From assembly GCF_902859705.1 (NCBI RefSeq), contig NZ_CADIJO010000001.1:124001-188000 (forward strand): DNA of 64,000 nucleotides, given 5' to 3'. Each line of letters starts with the position of its first letter. The stretch's first letter is position 1. The translations under genes and the position numbers were made by a program. This document shows positions 1-10,800 of the stretch, piece after piece. Source of the DNA: Achromobacter deleyi. GTDB taxonomy: Bacteria; Pseudomonadota; Gammaproteobacteria; Burkholderiales; Burkholderiaceae_B. Under the pieces are notes generated by a model. The model saw only the letters and a program-made list of their open reading frames with translations. It did no database searches and was not told where the DNA came from.

Positions 1-1
1 G

Positions 2-655
2 ATCTCGGCGCACAAGAGCAGCAACCTGTACCGCTGCACCGTGCACGGCCATGCCGCGCATTCGTCCTTGACGCCGCATGGCGTGAACGCCATCGAATAC
101 GCGGCCCGGGCCATCTGCCACATCCGCGACATGGCGGACGGCCATCGCCAGAACGGTCCGTTCGACCGCGATTTCGAGGTGCCGTTCACCACCGCCAACA
201 CCGGCTTGATCCGCGGCGGCCTGTCGGTCAACACCATTCCGGACCGCTGCCAGTTCGAATTCGAATTTCGCACCATCCCGGGCGTGCTGGCCTCTGACGT
301 CATCGGCGGGCTGCGCCGTTACATCACCGGCGAATTGCGCGAACGCATCAAGGCCGAAAGCCCGGCGGCGGACATCGAACTGGATGTCCTGGCCGAAGTG
401 CCTGGTTTCGATACCGAGGCCCAGGCAGAAATCGCCAGGCTGGTGCAGGCGCTGTCCGGTTCGCGGACGACGGAAAAGGTGGCCTATTGCACCGAAGCCG
501 GCCTGTTCCAGCGGGCCGGCATGACCGCCGTGGTGTGTGGCCCGGGCAACCTGCAACAGGCGCACCGCGCCGACGAATACGTGGAACTGGATCAGATCCG
601 CGCCTGCGAGCGTTTCATGGAAAAGCTTGCGGATCACCTGCAAATGGCCGATTGA
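2..655 (+). CDS. argE: Acetylornithine deacetylase (M20 peptidase), C-terminal part
   Basis: The frame is open at the left edge, so only the last 217 residues of a protein usually about 385 aa long are present. ArgE hydrolyses N-acetylornithine to ornithine in cytoplasmic arginine synthesis; M20 paralogues can act on other N-acyl amino acids. Visible are the lid/dimerisation start GHAAHSS, the segment VNTIPDRCQFEFEFRTIPG, and the C-terminal metal-site motif CGPGNLQQAHRADEYV with its histidine ligand. The two-metal catalytic half lies outside the window. The MFS transporter starts 46 nt downstream on the same strand, so co-transcription is possible and this copy may be catabolic rather than the main biosynthetic enzyme. 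Confidence 0.85.
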   Translation: MSAHKSSNLYRCTVHGHAAHSSLTPHGVNAIEYAARAICHIRDMADGHRQNGPFDRDFEVPFTTANTGLIRGGLSVNTIPDRCQFEFEFRTIPGVLASDVIGGLRRYITGELRERIKAESPAADIELDVLAEVPGFDTEAQAEIARLVQALSGSRTTEKVAYCTEAGLFQRAGMTAVVCGPGNLQQAHRADEYVELDQIRACERFMEKLADHLQMAD

Positions 656-701
656 ACAAGGCCAAGGCATCGTCAACTTGATAAATCAAAGGGAAAGAGC
701 A

Positions 702-2015
702 ATGAGTATTTCGCAAAGCGCGCCGCTGGGCGCGGCCAGTGCAGTTCCGTTACCCACCACGGATTCCCATCGCCGCAAGCAGGCGCGACGCGCGGTGATC
801 GCCGCGTCCATCGGCAATGCGCTGGAATGGTTCGACATGATCGCGTACGGCACGTTCGCGCTGGTCATCGCCAAGCTGTATTTTCCGTCGGCCAGCGAAA
901 GCTCGTCGCTGCTGATGGCGCTGGCGACCTTCGGCGTGTCGTTCCTGATGCGGCCGCTGGGGGCCATCGTGCTGGGCACCTATGCCGACCGCGCAGGGCG
1001 CAAGGCGGCGTTGACCGCGTCGATCTTCCTGATGATGATCGGCACGCTCTTGATCGTGCTGGTGCCGACCCACGCACAGATCGGCGTGGCGGCCTCGGTG
1101 ATTATCCTGGTTGCACGGCTGATTCAGGGCTTTTCCGCGGGCGGCGAATTCGGCAGCGCCACGGCGTTCCTCATTGAATATGCGCCGGACCGGCGCGCCT
1201 ACTACGCCAGCTGGCAGGTCGCCAGCCAAGGCGCGGCCATCCTGCTGGCCGCCTTGTTCGGGGCAGCGCTGCACGCCGGCCTGACGCAGGAGCAGCTGGA
1301 AAGCTGGGGCTGGCGCGTGCCGTTCATCTTCGGCCTCTTGATCGCGCCGGTGGGGTATTACATCCGGCGGCACATGGACGAAACCCCCGAATTCAGCGCG
1401 GCCGAGGCCTCGGAATCGCCGCTGGGCGACATGTTCGCCGGCCAGAAGCTGCGCCTGGCCGTCACGGTGGGCTTCGTGGCGCTGGGCTCGGTGGGCAACT
1501 ACCTGGCCCTGTACATGCCGACCTACTCGATCCGCCAACTGGGCCTGCCGGCCACCATCGGCTTTCTGGCGACGCTGGTGACCGGCGTGATCATGACCGT
1601 GGGGTCACCCTTTGTCGGCGCCTGGGCCGACCGCATCGGGCCTGCCCGCATCATGACGGCGACCGCCGCACTGACTGCCGTGCTGTGCTATCCCCTGTTC
1701 TACGTGCTGGTGTCGCATCCGACGGTGCCGGTGCTGATGGGCGTGCAGGTGGTGCTGGGCCTGCTGGCCACGGCGTACTTTGCGCCCATGCCCGCCCTGA
1801 TGTCCGCGATTTTCCCGGTGCAGGTCCGCACGACGGGGCTTTCGCTGGGCTACAACATCGCGGTCACGATATTCGGCGGCTTTGCGCCGTTCATCCTGAC
1901 CTGGCTGATCGACAGCACGGGGTCGCGCCTGTCGCCCAGCTACTACCTGCTGGCCGTGGCGGTGATGGCGCTGGTGTCGCTGTCGATGGCGCGGGGGCTG
2001 TTCAGCCAGCGATAG
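702..2015 (+). CDS. MFS transporter, metabolite:H+ symporter (MHS) type
   Basis: 437 aa inner-membrane permease. The N-terminal GNALEWFD (residues 38-45) at the start of helix 1 and the loop 2-3 motif YADRAGRKAA (around 94-103) are typical of the MHS branch (ProP, ShiA and citrate/alpha-ketoglutarate symporters). About twelve hydrophobic segments follow, and a second ADRIGPAR loop marks the repeat in the C-terminal half. The ATG at 702 was chosen because a purine-rich GGGAAAGAG lies just upstream and residues before it do not look coding. The gene follows an M20 deacylase, so the substrate may be an acylated amino acid or organic acid; that is inference. Confidence 0.85.
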   Translation: MSISQSAPLGAASAVPLPTTDSHRRKQARRAVIAASIGNALEWFDMIAYGTFALVIAKLYFPSASESSSLLMALATFGVSFLMRPLGAIVLGTYADRAGRKAALTASIFLMMIGTLLIVLVPTHAQIGVAASVIILVARLIQGFSAGGEFGSATAFLIEYAPDRRAYYASWQVASQGAAILLAALFGAALHAGLTQEQLESWGWRVPFIFGLLIAPVGYYIRRHMDETPEFSAAEASESPLGDMFAGQKLRLAVTVGFVALGSVGNYLALYMPTYSIRQLGLPATIGFLATLVTGVIMTVGSPFVGAWADRIGPARIMTATAALTAVLCYPLFYVLVSHPTVPVLMGVQVVLGLLATAYFAPMPALMSAIFPVQVRTTGLSLGYNIAVTIFGGFAPFILTWLIDSTGSRLSPSYYLLAVAVMALVSLSMARGLFSQR

Positions 2016-2126
2016 CGGGTCGCGGGCGGCGGTCACATCTGGCTTGCGTTGATGGTGGCCAGGCGCAATGCGGGATCAAGAAGGCATAATCCTTCTTTTT
2101 TCCCGCGCCAAGAAAGGTTCTTCCGT

Positions 2127-2741
2127 ATGACCGACGCCGTACCCATCAGCCAAGCCGAATACGACCTGCCGCTGGAGACGCTGGAATCCCATTTATTGGC
2201 CCAGCGCCAGCGCGCCGTGGACGTCATCAAGGACGCCACGCGCACCTGGACCTGGGTGCGCCACGGCTCCTTCCTGGCATCCATCGTGATCGTCGCCATC
2301 GAAAAGCTGACGACCGGCAAGGTCGGCGCCCACACCGCGGTATTCGCCAGCGTGATGCTGCTGATGGCGCTGAGCTTCATCGCAGCGGCCAAGACGCGCC
2401 GCATCATCAAGGGCATGGGCAATGGGCAACCCACGCCCAAGTGGGTGCTCAAGCGCATGATCCGCAAGACCATCTTCAAAGGCGCCGATAAGCTGCGGGG
2501 CACGGCGCGGTTCTATGCCGACCGTTTCGTGCTGGAACAGAATGGCAGCCGCTTCGAATCCGATTATGAAAACGACAAGATCGAACTGATCGCGCTGACG
2601 CCGGATTATCTGCAGATTATTCCCGTGCAGCGCCAGGACGTGGCCGACGAGGTGTATTTCATTCCGCTGGCCTCGGTGGACAAGCCCGAGGAATTGCTGC
2701 AGTTCCTGGGGGGTAAGCCCAATTATGTGGATGCGGCGTGA
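2127..2741 (+). CDS. Membrane protein, YcxB-like
   Basis: 204 aa. Two hydrophobic segments (about residues 46-60 and 70-88) form a hairpin near the N terminus, followed by a roughly 110-residue soluble domain with alternating strand-like stretches (for example GTARFYADRFVLEQNGSRFE). This architecture matches the YcxB-like group of small bacterial membrane proteins, whose function is not established. The ATG at 2127 follows AGAAAGG with suitable spacing. The gene stands alone between the MFS gene and a convergent secreted protein. The family call is from architecture only. Confidence 0.6.
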   Translation: MTDAVPISQAEYDLPLETLESHLLAQRQRAVDVIKDATRTWTWVRHGSFLASIVIVAIEKLTTGKVGAHTAVFASVMLLMALSFIAAAKTRRIIKGMGNGQPTPKWVLKRMIRKTIFKGADKLRGTARFYADRFVLEQNGSRFESDYENDKIELIALTPDYLQIIPVQRQDVADEVYFIPLASVDKPEELLQFLGGKPNYVDAA

Positions 2742-2774
2742 CCTCGAACTTGGCTCAGGAATGATTCGCGCCAA

Positions 2775-3707
2775 TCACTCGTACGCCGCTTTTTCGGTCG
2801 ACCACTTGAACGTCCGCTTCCATTTGCCGCCTTGCTGGCGCAGCTGGATGTCGAAATAGCCGTTGGTCTTGCCGGGCAGCATCACCAGTGAGTTGCTGGC
2901 GTCGGACACGTCGTGTTCGCGGGTGCCGTCGGGGTTCCAGTCGCCTGCGATGGACTTGCTGAACGACATGGGTTGGGCGAAGACGGCACGCAGGGTCGTG
3001 CCGTCGATGCGGAACAGGTACAGAGCTTCGAAGTCGGCGCCGCCGCCGGAATAGCCTTCGTTCCAGCCGGCGCGCAGGCCGAAGGCCACGGTGTCCGCGG
3101 CGATCCTGTAGGGCGCCAGATCAAAACGTTTCCAGCTTTGCGGCGGCGACAGTCGCGGGGTGCCGGCGTCGGCCATATCCAGATCCATGGGCAGGTCGAT
3201 GTCGGTGTCGCGCCAATCGGTCTGCGTGGTGACGGGGCCGTCGGTGCGCGCGATCAGCTTGGGCGCGCCGCCCGCGACCGATTCGAACACGCCGAGCCAG
3301 ACCTCGTTCTTGTCTTCATCGCGAGACAGATTGTCGCAACCGCCGCCGCCGAATTTCTTGAGCCGGTCGGCGCGTTCGGCCGTAGCGGCCAGGCAGACCA
3401 GGGCGACGAACGAACCTGCGCGTTGCGGCCAGGCCTTGGCGCCGGCCACCAGCAGCCGCTTGGGATTCTGGCCGGGCGCCAGCTGCTGCAACAGGAACGC
3501 TTCGGTGAACCCCGCCGGCAGTTGCGCGCCCAGGCCGTCGGGCTGGGGCGCGCCGCTCATCTGGGCGTCGTACAGTTTGCGTGCGTCCTGGGTCTTGATG
3601 GCGCCGGGCACCTGGTCCAGGGATTGCACCCGGGTGTCCGCCAGCGCCATGGGCGCGTGCAGGGCGTAGATCAACGGGCAGAGCAGCAAGGCGGAACGCG
3701 GGCGCAT
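2775..3707 (-). CDS. Secreted protein of unknown function
   Basis: 310 aa with a clear signal peptide (about residues 1-23, ending ALA/DT), so periplasmic. The mature part has two cysteines, at LVCLAA and GGGCDNL, that could form a disulfide, and many aromatic and glycine residues in the C-terminal half (AGWNEGYSGGGADFEALY). It ends in a strand-like FDIQLRQQGGKWKRTFKW. I do not recognise a family. It is convergent with the YcxB-like gene (33 nt between the stops) and 134 nt separate its start from the next minus-strand gene's upstream neighbour, so it is probably monocistronic. Confidence 0.7.
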   Translation of the reverse strand: MRPRSALLLCPLIYALHAPMALADTRVQSLDQVPGAIKTQDARKLYDAQMSGAPQPDGLGAQLPAGFTEAFLLQQLAPGQNPKRLLVAGAKAWPQRAGSFVALVCLAATAERADRLKKFGGGGCDNLSRDEDKNEVWLGVFESVAGGAPKLIARTDGPVTTQTDWRDTDIDLPMDLDMADAGTPRLSPPQSWKRFDLAPYRIAADTVAFGLRAGWNEGYSGGGADFEALYLFRIDGTTLRAVFAQPMSFSKSIAGDWNPDGTREHDVSDASNSLVMLPGKTNGYFDIQLRQQGGKWKRTFKWSTEKAAYE

Positions 3708-3841
3708 CGATGAAACCAGGCGGTGGTTGAGTTGCCTGATTATCGCTGAACGGCGGCGGCTGGCCAGCGGCAGATTCGCTCAGCAAACTGTCAGGAAAAC
3801 CGCGCCGATGCTTGCGATGGCCGCCTCGTGCCCACGCATGG

Positions 3842-4612
3842 TCAGTCCGTTTTCCAGCCCCACTTCTTGAAGATGGCGCGGCCATCGGCCGATGCCAGAT
3901 AGTCCACGAAGGCCTGGGCCTGCGGATTGGCCTTGCCGTGGCGGGTGACGACGGCGCCGGCATCGCGGTAGATGCGATAGGGTTCTTCTACCGGCACCAC
4001 GTCGGCCAACGTGGGGTTCGAGACCTGCCAGATGTTCCAGATCAGCCAGGCGTCGATGCTTTTGTCGTCGGTCCATTGGCTGCGGGCCTGGGCGCTGTTG
4101 CCGGCCTCGGGCAGGACCAGGTTGGCGCGAAAGGCGCGCACGGTATCGATGTCGCCCAGGCGGCCGGCCACGTCTTCCCACAGGCCGGTCTGGCCCGCGC
4201 CGGAAACCGCCATGACCTTGATGCCGGGCTTGAGCAGGTCTTTGAAGCCCTGGATGCCCTTGGGGTTGCCCGGACGCACCAGGATCGCCGACGGCCGCAG
4301 GTACAGCGTGCGTGCGTCGCGCAGGTCGAACACGCCGGGCAGGGCGGTGGCGAAGCCGCTCATCATGTTCTCGGCGCCGCTGAACAGCACGTCGGCGTTC
4401 TGCCTGGCCTGTTCGGCCCAGGCCGGGGTGGGGCCCGCAGTGACGTTGACCTGGATGCCATGCTGTTTGCCGAAGGCCTGGGCGGCTTCTTTCATGGCGG
4501 GGGCGGGGCCGCCGGGGCCATAGACATTCAGGTCTTGCGCGGCCCAGGCGGGGTGGGCGGCCAGGGATGCCAGCGCCATGACGGCGCCGGCCAGCAGCGT
4601 GTTCGACTTCAT
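3842..4612 (-). CDS. AcfC-like periplasmic substrate-binding protein
   Basis: 256 aa with a signal peptide ending near AWAA. The mature start, LNVYGPGGPAPAMKEAAQAF, is the hallmark of the AcfC (accessory colonization factor C) branch of the molybdate/sulfate-type binding-protein superfamily. Later landmarks include DVLFSGAENM and a C-terminal VDYLASADGRAIFKKWGW that closes the second lobe. The ATG at 4612 has GGAG about 9 nt upstream. There are no ABC permease or ATPase genes nearby, so it is an orphan binding protein; the ligand cannot be told from sequence, an oxyanion or organic acid being likely. Confidence 0.8.
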   Translation of the reverse strand: MKSNTLLAGAVMALASLAAHPAWAAQDLNVYGPGGPAPAMKEAAQAFGKQHGIQVNVTAGPTPAWAEQARQNADVLFSGAENMMSGFATALPGVFDLRDARTLYLRPSAILVRPGNPKGIQGFKDLLKPGIKVMAVSGAGQTGLWEDVAGRLGDIDTVRAFRANLVLPEAGNSAQARSQWTDDKSIDAWLIWNIWQVSNPTLADVVPVEEPYRIYRDAGAVVTRHGKANPQAQAFVDYLASADGRAIFKKWGWKTD

Positions 4613-4888
4613 ATCGGGAAAGCTCCGGCGGATACCGGCATGCGCCCGGACTGCGCGCGGCCGGCGGGTTGAGGAAGGCACAGGGCGATTGGCGCTGCAT
4701 GGGTATGGACGTTGCGGCACGCCCGAATATTCCATGCGTGATGCGAGCCGCTTTCCCGGAGTGATTCCAAGTGCGACATGATCTCTTGCAAAAGCCTGGG
4801 TTCTGCCCCTAAAAAAATCGGACACAAGCCCGGCCAGCCTGGTATTTCGGTCTATATTTCCGGGGCTGAACCAAACCAAGAGATAGCG

Positions 4889-7800
4889 ATGGATAAGCGA
4901 CAAGACCTGGAACCCCCGGCCGTCCAGGAAGGCGCGGCGCATGCCGTGTCGCAGCCTGGTCCGGAACCGCTTGCCCGCGACGCGATCGCCGTCGATATCG
5001 AGGCTGACCCTACCCTGGGCTATGCCTCGATCCAGAACGCCGTGCCGATCGTGCGGTCCTTGCGTTTGACCAACCGTTCGCAGGACACCTTCGAGAATCT
5101 TGAGGTGCATGTCCGCTGCAATCCGGCCTTTGCGCAGCCCGTGCGGCTGCGTTTTGACGTGCTGGTGCCCGGCGAAATCCGTCGTATCTCGCCGCTCGAC
5201 CTGACGCCGGACCATGCCTACCTGGCCGATCTGCAGGAATCGCAGCGCGCCAGCATCGACGTGGTGGTGCAGACCGGTGGGCAGGAAAGCGGCTTGCAAT
5301 CGACCCGCACGCAGGAGTTGGGCCGCGCCTCGCAGCCCGTTGCCGTGCTGGCCTATGACCAATGGGCCGGCATGCGCGCCCTGCCGGAATTGCTGGCCGC
5401 GTTCTCGATGCCGAACAATCCCGCCGTGGACGTGCTGATCGGCAAGGCCGCGCGGCTGCTGCGCAGCCAGCACGCCGAGCTGACCCTGAACGGCTATCAG
5501 TCCAAGAGCCGCGACGTGGTCTGGAAGCAGGTGTCGGCCATCTACAGCACGCTGGCCGCCGAAAGCCTGCATTACGCCGAGCCGCCGGCATCGTTCGGCG
5601 TGGACGGCCAGAAGATCCGCACCCCGGACCGCATCCTGGAAGCTCGCGTGGCGACCTGCCTGGACCTGGCGATGCTGTTCTCTTCATGCCTGGAGCAGGC
5701 GGGCCTGCGTCCGGTGATCCTGATGAAGGAAGGGCACGCCTGGGTCGGCGTATGGCTGCACCCGGCCTGCTTCGCGGATCCCTTGACCGACGATGTGCAG
5801 GCGGTGCGCAAGCGCGTGGACAGCGGTGAATTCCTGGTCTTCGAGACGACCGGTATCGCCCAGCACCCGAATTTCCGGCCGTCGCTGCGGCGGGCGTTGG
5901 AACAGGGCGCGGCGCACCTGCGCGAAGAGGACACCTTCCGCTACGCCATCGACGTGCACCGTGCGCGCGAACTGCAGATCAAGCCGCTGCCGTCGCGGGG
6001 CGTTGGCGCCGTGCCGGGCGAGGCCGAGGCCGCCGAGCCGCCCGCCGCCATCGAACCCACGCCCGACCTGCCGCCGCTGGACCCCGAATTCGTCATCAAT
6101 CTCGAGCCGGCCGACGACACGCCCGAAGGGCGCCTGGCCAAGTGGAAGTCGCGCCTGCTGGACCTGACGTTGCGCAACCGGCTCTTGAATTTCAAGAACA
6201 CCAAGTCCACGCTGCCGCTGGTGGCGCCGGACCTGGCGCGCCTGGAAGACGCGATTGCCGACGGCAGCGAGTTCCGCATCCGGCCGCTGCCGACGGCGCT
6301 GATGGAAGGCAGCGACCCGCGCGTGGCGCAGGTGCACGTGGATCGCGGCGGCCGTGCGCCGCTGGACGACATGGCGCTGGAAGCGCTGGGCAACCAGGAA
6401 TTGATCGCGCGGGTGCCGCAAGAGGCGCTGGACGCCAACCTGCTGACCATTTTCGGCGCGGCGCGCACGGGCCTGGAAGAGGGCGGCGCCAATACGCTGT
6501 ACCTGGCCATGGGCATGCTGCGCTGGACCGAAGACCCGGCTGCGGAAAGCGCGCACCTGGCGCCGCTGATCCTGGTGCCGGTGTCGCTGCAGCGTCAATC
6601 CGTGCGCAGCGGCTTCCGGCTGGTGCGCCACGATGACGAGACGATCATCAACCCCACGTTGCTGCAGATGCTGCGCAACAACTACGAATTGCGCATTCCC
6701 GGCCTGGATGCGTTGCCGGCCGACGACAAGGGCGTGGACGTGGCCCGCGTGTTGCAGGCGTTTCGCCTGGCGGTGCGCGAGATTGCCGGGTGGGAGGTGC
6801 TGGAGCAGGTGCACCTGGGCATCTTCTCGTTCACCAAGTACCTGATGTGGAAGGATCTGCAGGACCGCAGCGCGCAACTCAAGGCCAACCGGGTGGTGCA
6901 GCACCTGATCGACCATCCCGGCCAGGCCTTTGCCCAGACGCCCTGGGACGCGCGCTTCGACCGGCTGGACGAAAGCTACCGCCCGCAGGACCTGATGACG
7001 CCGCTGCTGTCGGATTCGTCGCAGCTGAAAGCGATCTGCGCGGTCGATGCCGGCCGCGACCTGGTGCTGGAAGGCCCGCCGGGCACCGGCAAGAGCCAGA
7101 CCATCACCAACCTGATTGCGCACCTGCTCGCCAGCGGCAAGACCGTGCTGTTCGTCTCGGAAAAGATGGCGGCGCTGGAAGTGGTGCACCGCCGCCTGGC
7201 CAGCATCGGCCTGGGGCCGTTCTGCCTGGAACTGCATTCGTCCAAGGCGCGTAAATCCGAAGTGTTGCAGCAGCTGGGCAAGGCGCTTGAGCTGGGCGGC
7301 CAGCGCACCAGCGAAGATTGGCAGCGCGAGGCCGAGCGCCTGGCGGTGCTGCGCCAGGATCTGAACGGCCTGGTGGATGCGCTGCATTTCCTGCATCCCA
7401 ACGGCTTGACGGTGTATGACGCCATCGGCACCAGCATCCAGCATGCCGGGCAGGAGCCGTCGCCCATGTATTGGCCCGACGCCCAGGCTCATGGCTACGA
7501 CGACCTGGCGCAGCTGCGCGAGGCCGCGCGGCGCATGGCGACCTTGTCCGGTGAGCTGGGCGCGTTGCATGGCCACCCGCTGGCCCACATCGGCATGGCC
7601 GACTGGAGCCCCAGCTGGCAAGACGCGCTGCTGGCGTCGGCCCAGGCGCTGGACGAGGCGGTGGACGCCTTCAAGTCCTGCATCGGCGCCGCGGGCGATG
7701 GCCTGGGCCTGCCGGCCGCAGGTCTGAGCCTGGACGCCTATGCCCGGCTGGACGGCTTGATCGACGTACTGCTGGCCGCGCCGCAGGTGCCGGCAGGCCT

Positions 7801-10800
7801 GGCGGCCCAGGCGCATGACCCCGCCGCGCGGCAGCGGGTGCAGGCCTTGGCTCGCCATGGATTGGCGCGCAATGCGCACTGGGCGCAGGTGGGCACGACA
7901 TGGCATGCGTCATTGGCAGACGTGGACGCCAAGGCGCTGAAGGCCGAATGGCAGGCCGCGTGCGCCACTTGGTGGCCCAAGTCGGCGTTTGCCAAGCGCG
8001 GCATCCGCAAGCGCGTGGCCTTGCTGCGCACTGACGGCCAACGCCCGGACGACAGCGCCATCCACGCCGTGCTGGCGCCGTTGGCGCTGGTCAATGCCGA
8101 AGACCAGGCGCTGGCCGCCTTGCAGGCCGACGCGCAGCGCCTGCTGCAGGACGACTACGCCGGCCTGGCCACGGATTGGGAACAGGTGGCGCGGCATGAG
8201 CAATGGGCCGAGCGATTTGCCGAAGCGGTCACGCTGATGGCGGGCGATCCGTCGGCAGCGACCGACCTGCGAACGCGGCTGCAACCCCTGGTGGGCGAGA
8301 ATCGCGCCTTTCTGCAACCCGGCGCCGCGTTGGGCAAGCACTTACTGGACGCCCGTAATGCCTGGCGCGACCTGCAGGACAAGCTGGCCGCGGTTCAGGC
8401 GCAAGCCCAGCCAGCCGAACCGCTGCAAGGCAATGCCGACGACAACGGCGCCCTGGAGCGTATTCAGGCCGTGCTGGCCGGTTGGCGACACAACCGGCAG
8501 ACCCTGATGCCCTGGTGTGTGTGGCGCCAGGCCCGCGGGCAGGCCATTGCGTTGCAATTGCAGGGCCTGGTGGCATCGCTGGAACAGGGGCGCGTGCCGT
8601 TGGCCCAGGTCGAAGCCCATTTCGAATTCAGCTATCGCAATTGGTGGGTCAAGAAGACCATCGACCGTTCGCCGGTGCTGCGGTCTTTTTCCAGCGCCGA
8701 CCACGAACGCAAGATCCGCGAATTCCGCCAGGCCGATGACCGCTTCCAGCAACTGACGTCGGCCTATATCGGCGCGCGGCTCGCGGGCAAAGTGCCGGCC
8801 GGCAATGGCATCCTGGTCAGCCCCGACAGCGAACTGGGCCTGCTGCGTCGCGAGTTGCAGAAGAAAACCCGCCACGTGCCGGTGCGCCAATTGATGCAGC
8901 GCCTGCCGTCGCTGCTGCCCAAGCTGAAACCCTGCCTGCTCATGTCGCCGCTGTCGGTGGCGCAGTACCTGGATGCCGGCCATTCGCAATTCGATGTGGT
9001 GGTGTTCGACGAGGCCTCGCAGATTCCCGTCTGGGATTCGGTGGGCGCCATTGCCCGCGGCCAGCAACTGGTGGTGGTGGGCGATACCAAGCAGTTGCCG
9101 CCCACCAGCTTTTTCAGCAAGTCCACCAACGATGAAGAAGGCGCCGTCGACGACGGCCAGGTGGAAGACCTGGAAAGCATCCTGGACGAATGCCTGGGCG
9201 CCGATATGAACCGCCTGCGGCTGCAATGGCACTATCGCAGCAAGCACGAAAGCCTGATCACCTTCAGCAACGTCACCTACTACGACTCGCAGCTGATCAC
9301 CTTTCCGTCGCCTGTCACCGATGACGTGGCCGTGCGGCTGGAACGCGTGTCCGGCGTCTACGATCGCGGCGGCAGCCGCACCAACCGGGCCGAGGCCGAA
9401 GCCATTGTCCGGGGCATCGAGCAGCATTACCTGGACAAGGCGCGCCGCCGCCAGACGCTGGGGGTGGTCACGTTCAACCAACCGCAGCAATCGTTGATCG
9501 AAACCCTGCTGGATGCCCGCCGCCGCGCCAACGCGGAATTGGACAAGGCCATCTCGGCGCAGTCGCGCGAGCCGCTCTTCATCAAGAACCTGGAGAACGT
9601 GCAGGGCGACGAGCGCGACGTGATCTATTTCTCGATCACGTACGGCCCCGATGCGTCCGGCAAGATGACGATGAATTTCGGACCGCTCAACGGCGAAGGC
9701 GGCCATCGCCGCCTGAACGTCGCGATCTCGCGGGCCCGCGAAGGCGTGGTGATCTACAGCACGCTGCTGCCCGAGCAGATCGACCTGTCGCGCGTGCGCG
9801 CGGCCGGCGTGCGCGATTTGAAGCACTACCTGGAATTCGCGTTGAAGGGGCCGCGCGCGCTGGTCGAGCAATCGCTGCCCACCGGCCGCGAGCCCGACAG
9901 CCCGTTCGAGACGCAGGTCATCAAGGTGCTGCGCGAACGCGGCTGGGTGGTGCATCCGCAGGTGGGCTGCTCCGGCTACCGCATCGACATGGGCGTGGTC
10001 GACCCGCGCGCACCCGGCCGCTACTTGCTGGGTATCGAATGCGATGGCCGCGCCTACCATTCCGGCGCGACCGCACGCGACCGTGACCGCCTGCGGCAGG
10101 TGGTGCTGGAAGGGCTGGGCTGGCGCTTGCACCGGGTCTGGTCCACGGATTGGTGGATCAACCCCGAGCGCGAAGTGGAAAAACTGCTGGCGCGCCTGGC
10201 GGCGGAGTTGGAACGGGGCGAGGACGAGCCGGCCGAAGAAGACGTGCCGGCGGAAGACGACACGGCTGCCGATGGCGGGGAATTCGTGATCACGACCGAA
10301 GAGGGCGTGGCGGGATGGTCGGGGGCCGCCACGTCCACGACGCTGTCCGGCGCGTCGACCGGGGCGGCGCCGTTGATCGATCGCATGGGCGATATCACGC
10401 CTTACCAGGTGGCCGATGTGCCGCCCGGCGAAGGCGACGCGTTCTACACCCGGACCAACAATGCCAGGCTGGCCGAGGCGCTGCGCCAGGTCATCGATAC
10501 CGAAGGCCCTATCCCTGAAACCGTGCTGCATCGGCGAGTGGCTCGCGCCTGGGGTCTGGAACGCACAGGCGTGCGCATCGTCGAACGCCTGCGCACCCTG
10601 ACGCCGGCCGACGTCGCCGAAACCCGCGAAGGCGAGGTGACCTATTACTGGCCCACCGGCGTGCAGCCGGATGCCTGGACGGGCTTTCGCGGCGCGGGCG
10701 ACGACGAGGCCTCGCGCCGCCGCATCGACGACGTGTGCCTGCAGGAGTTGGCCAACGGCGTGTTGCGGGTGATGGCCATGACCGGCAATGCCCCCAAGGC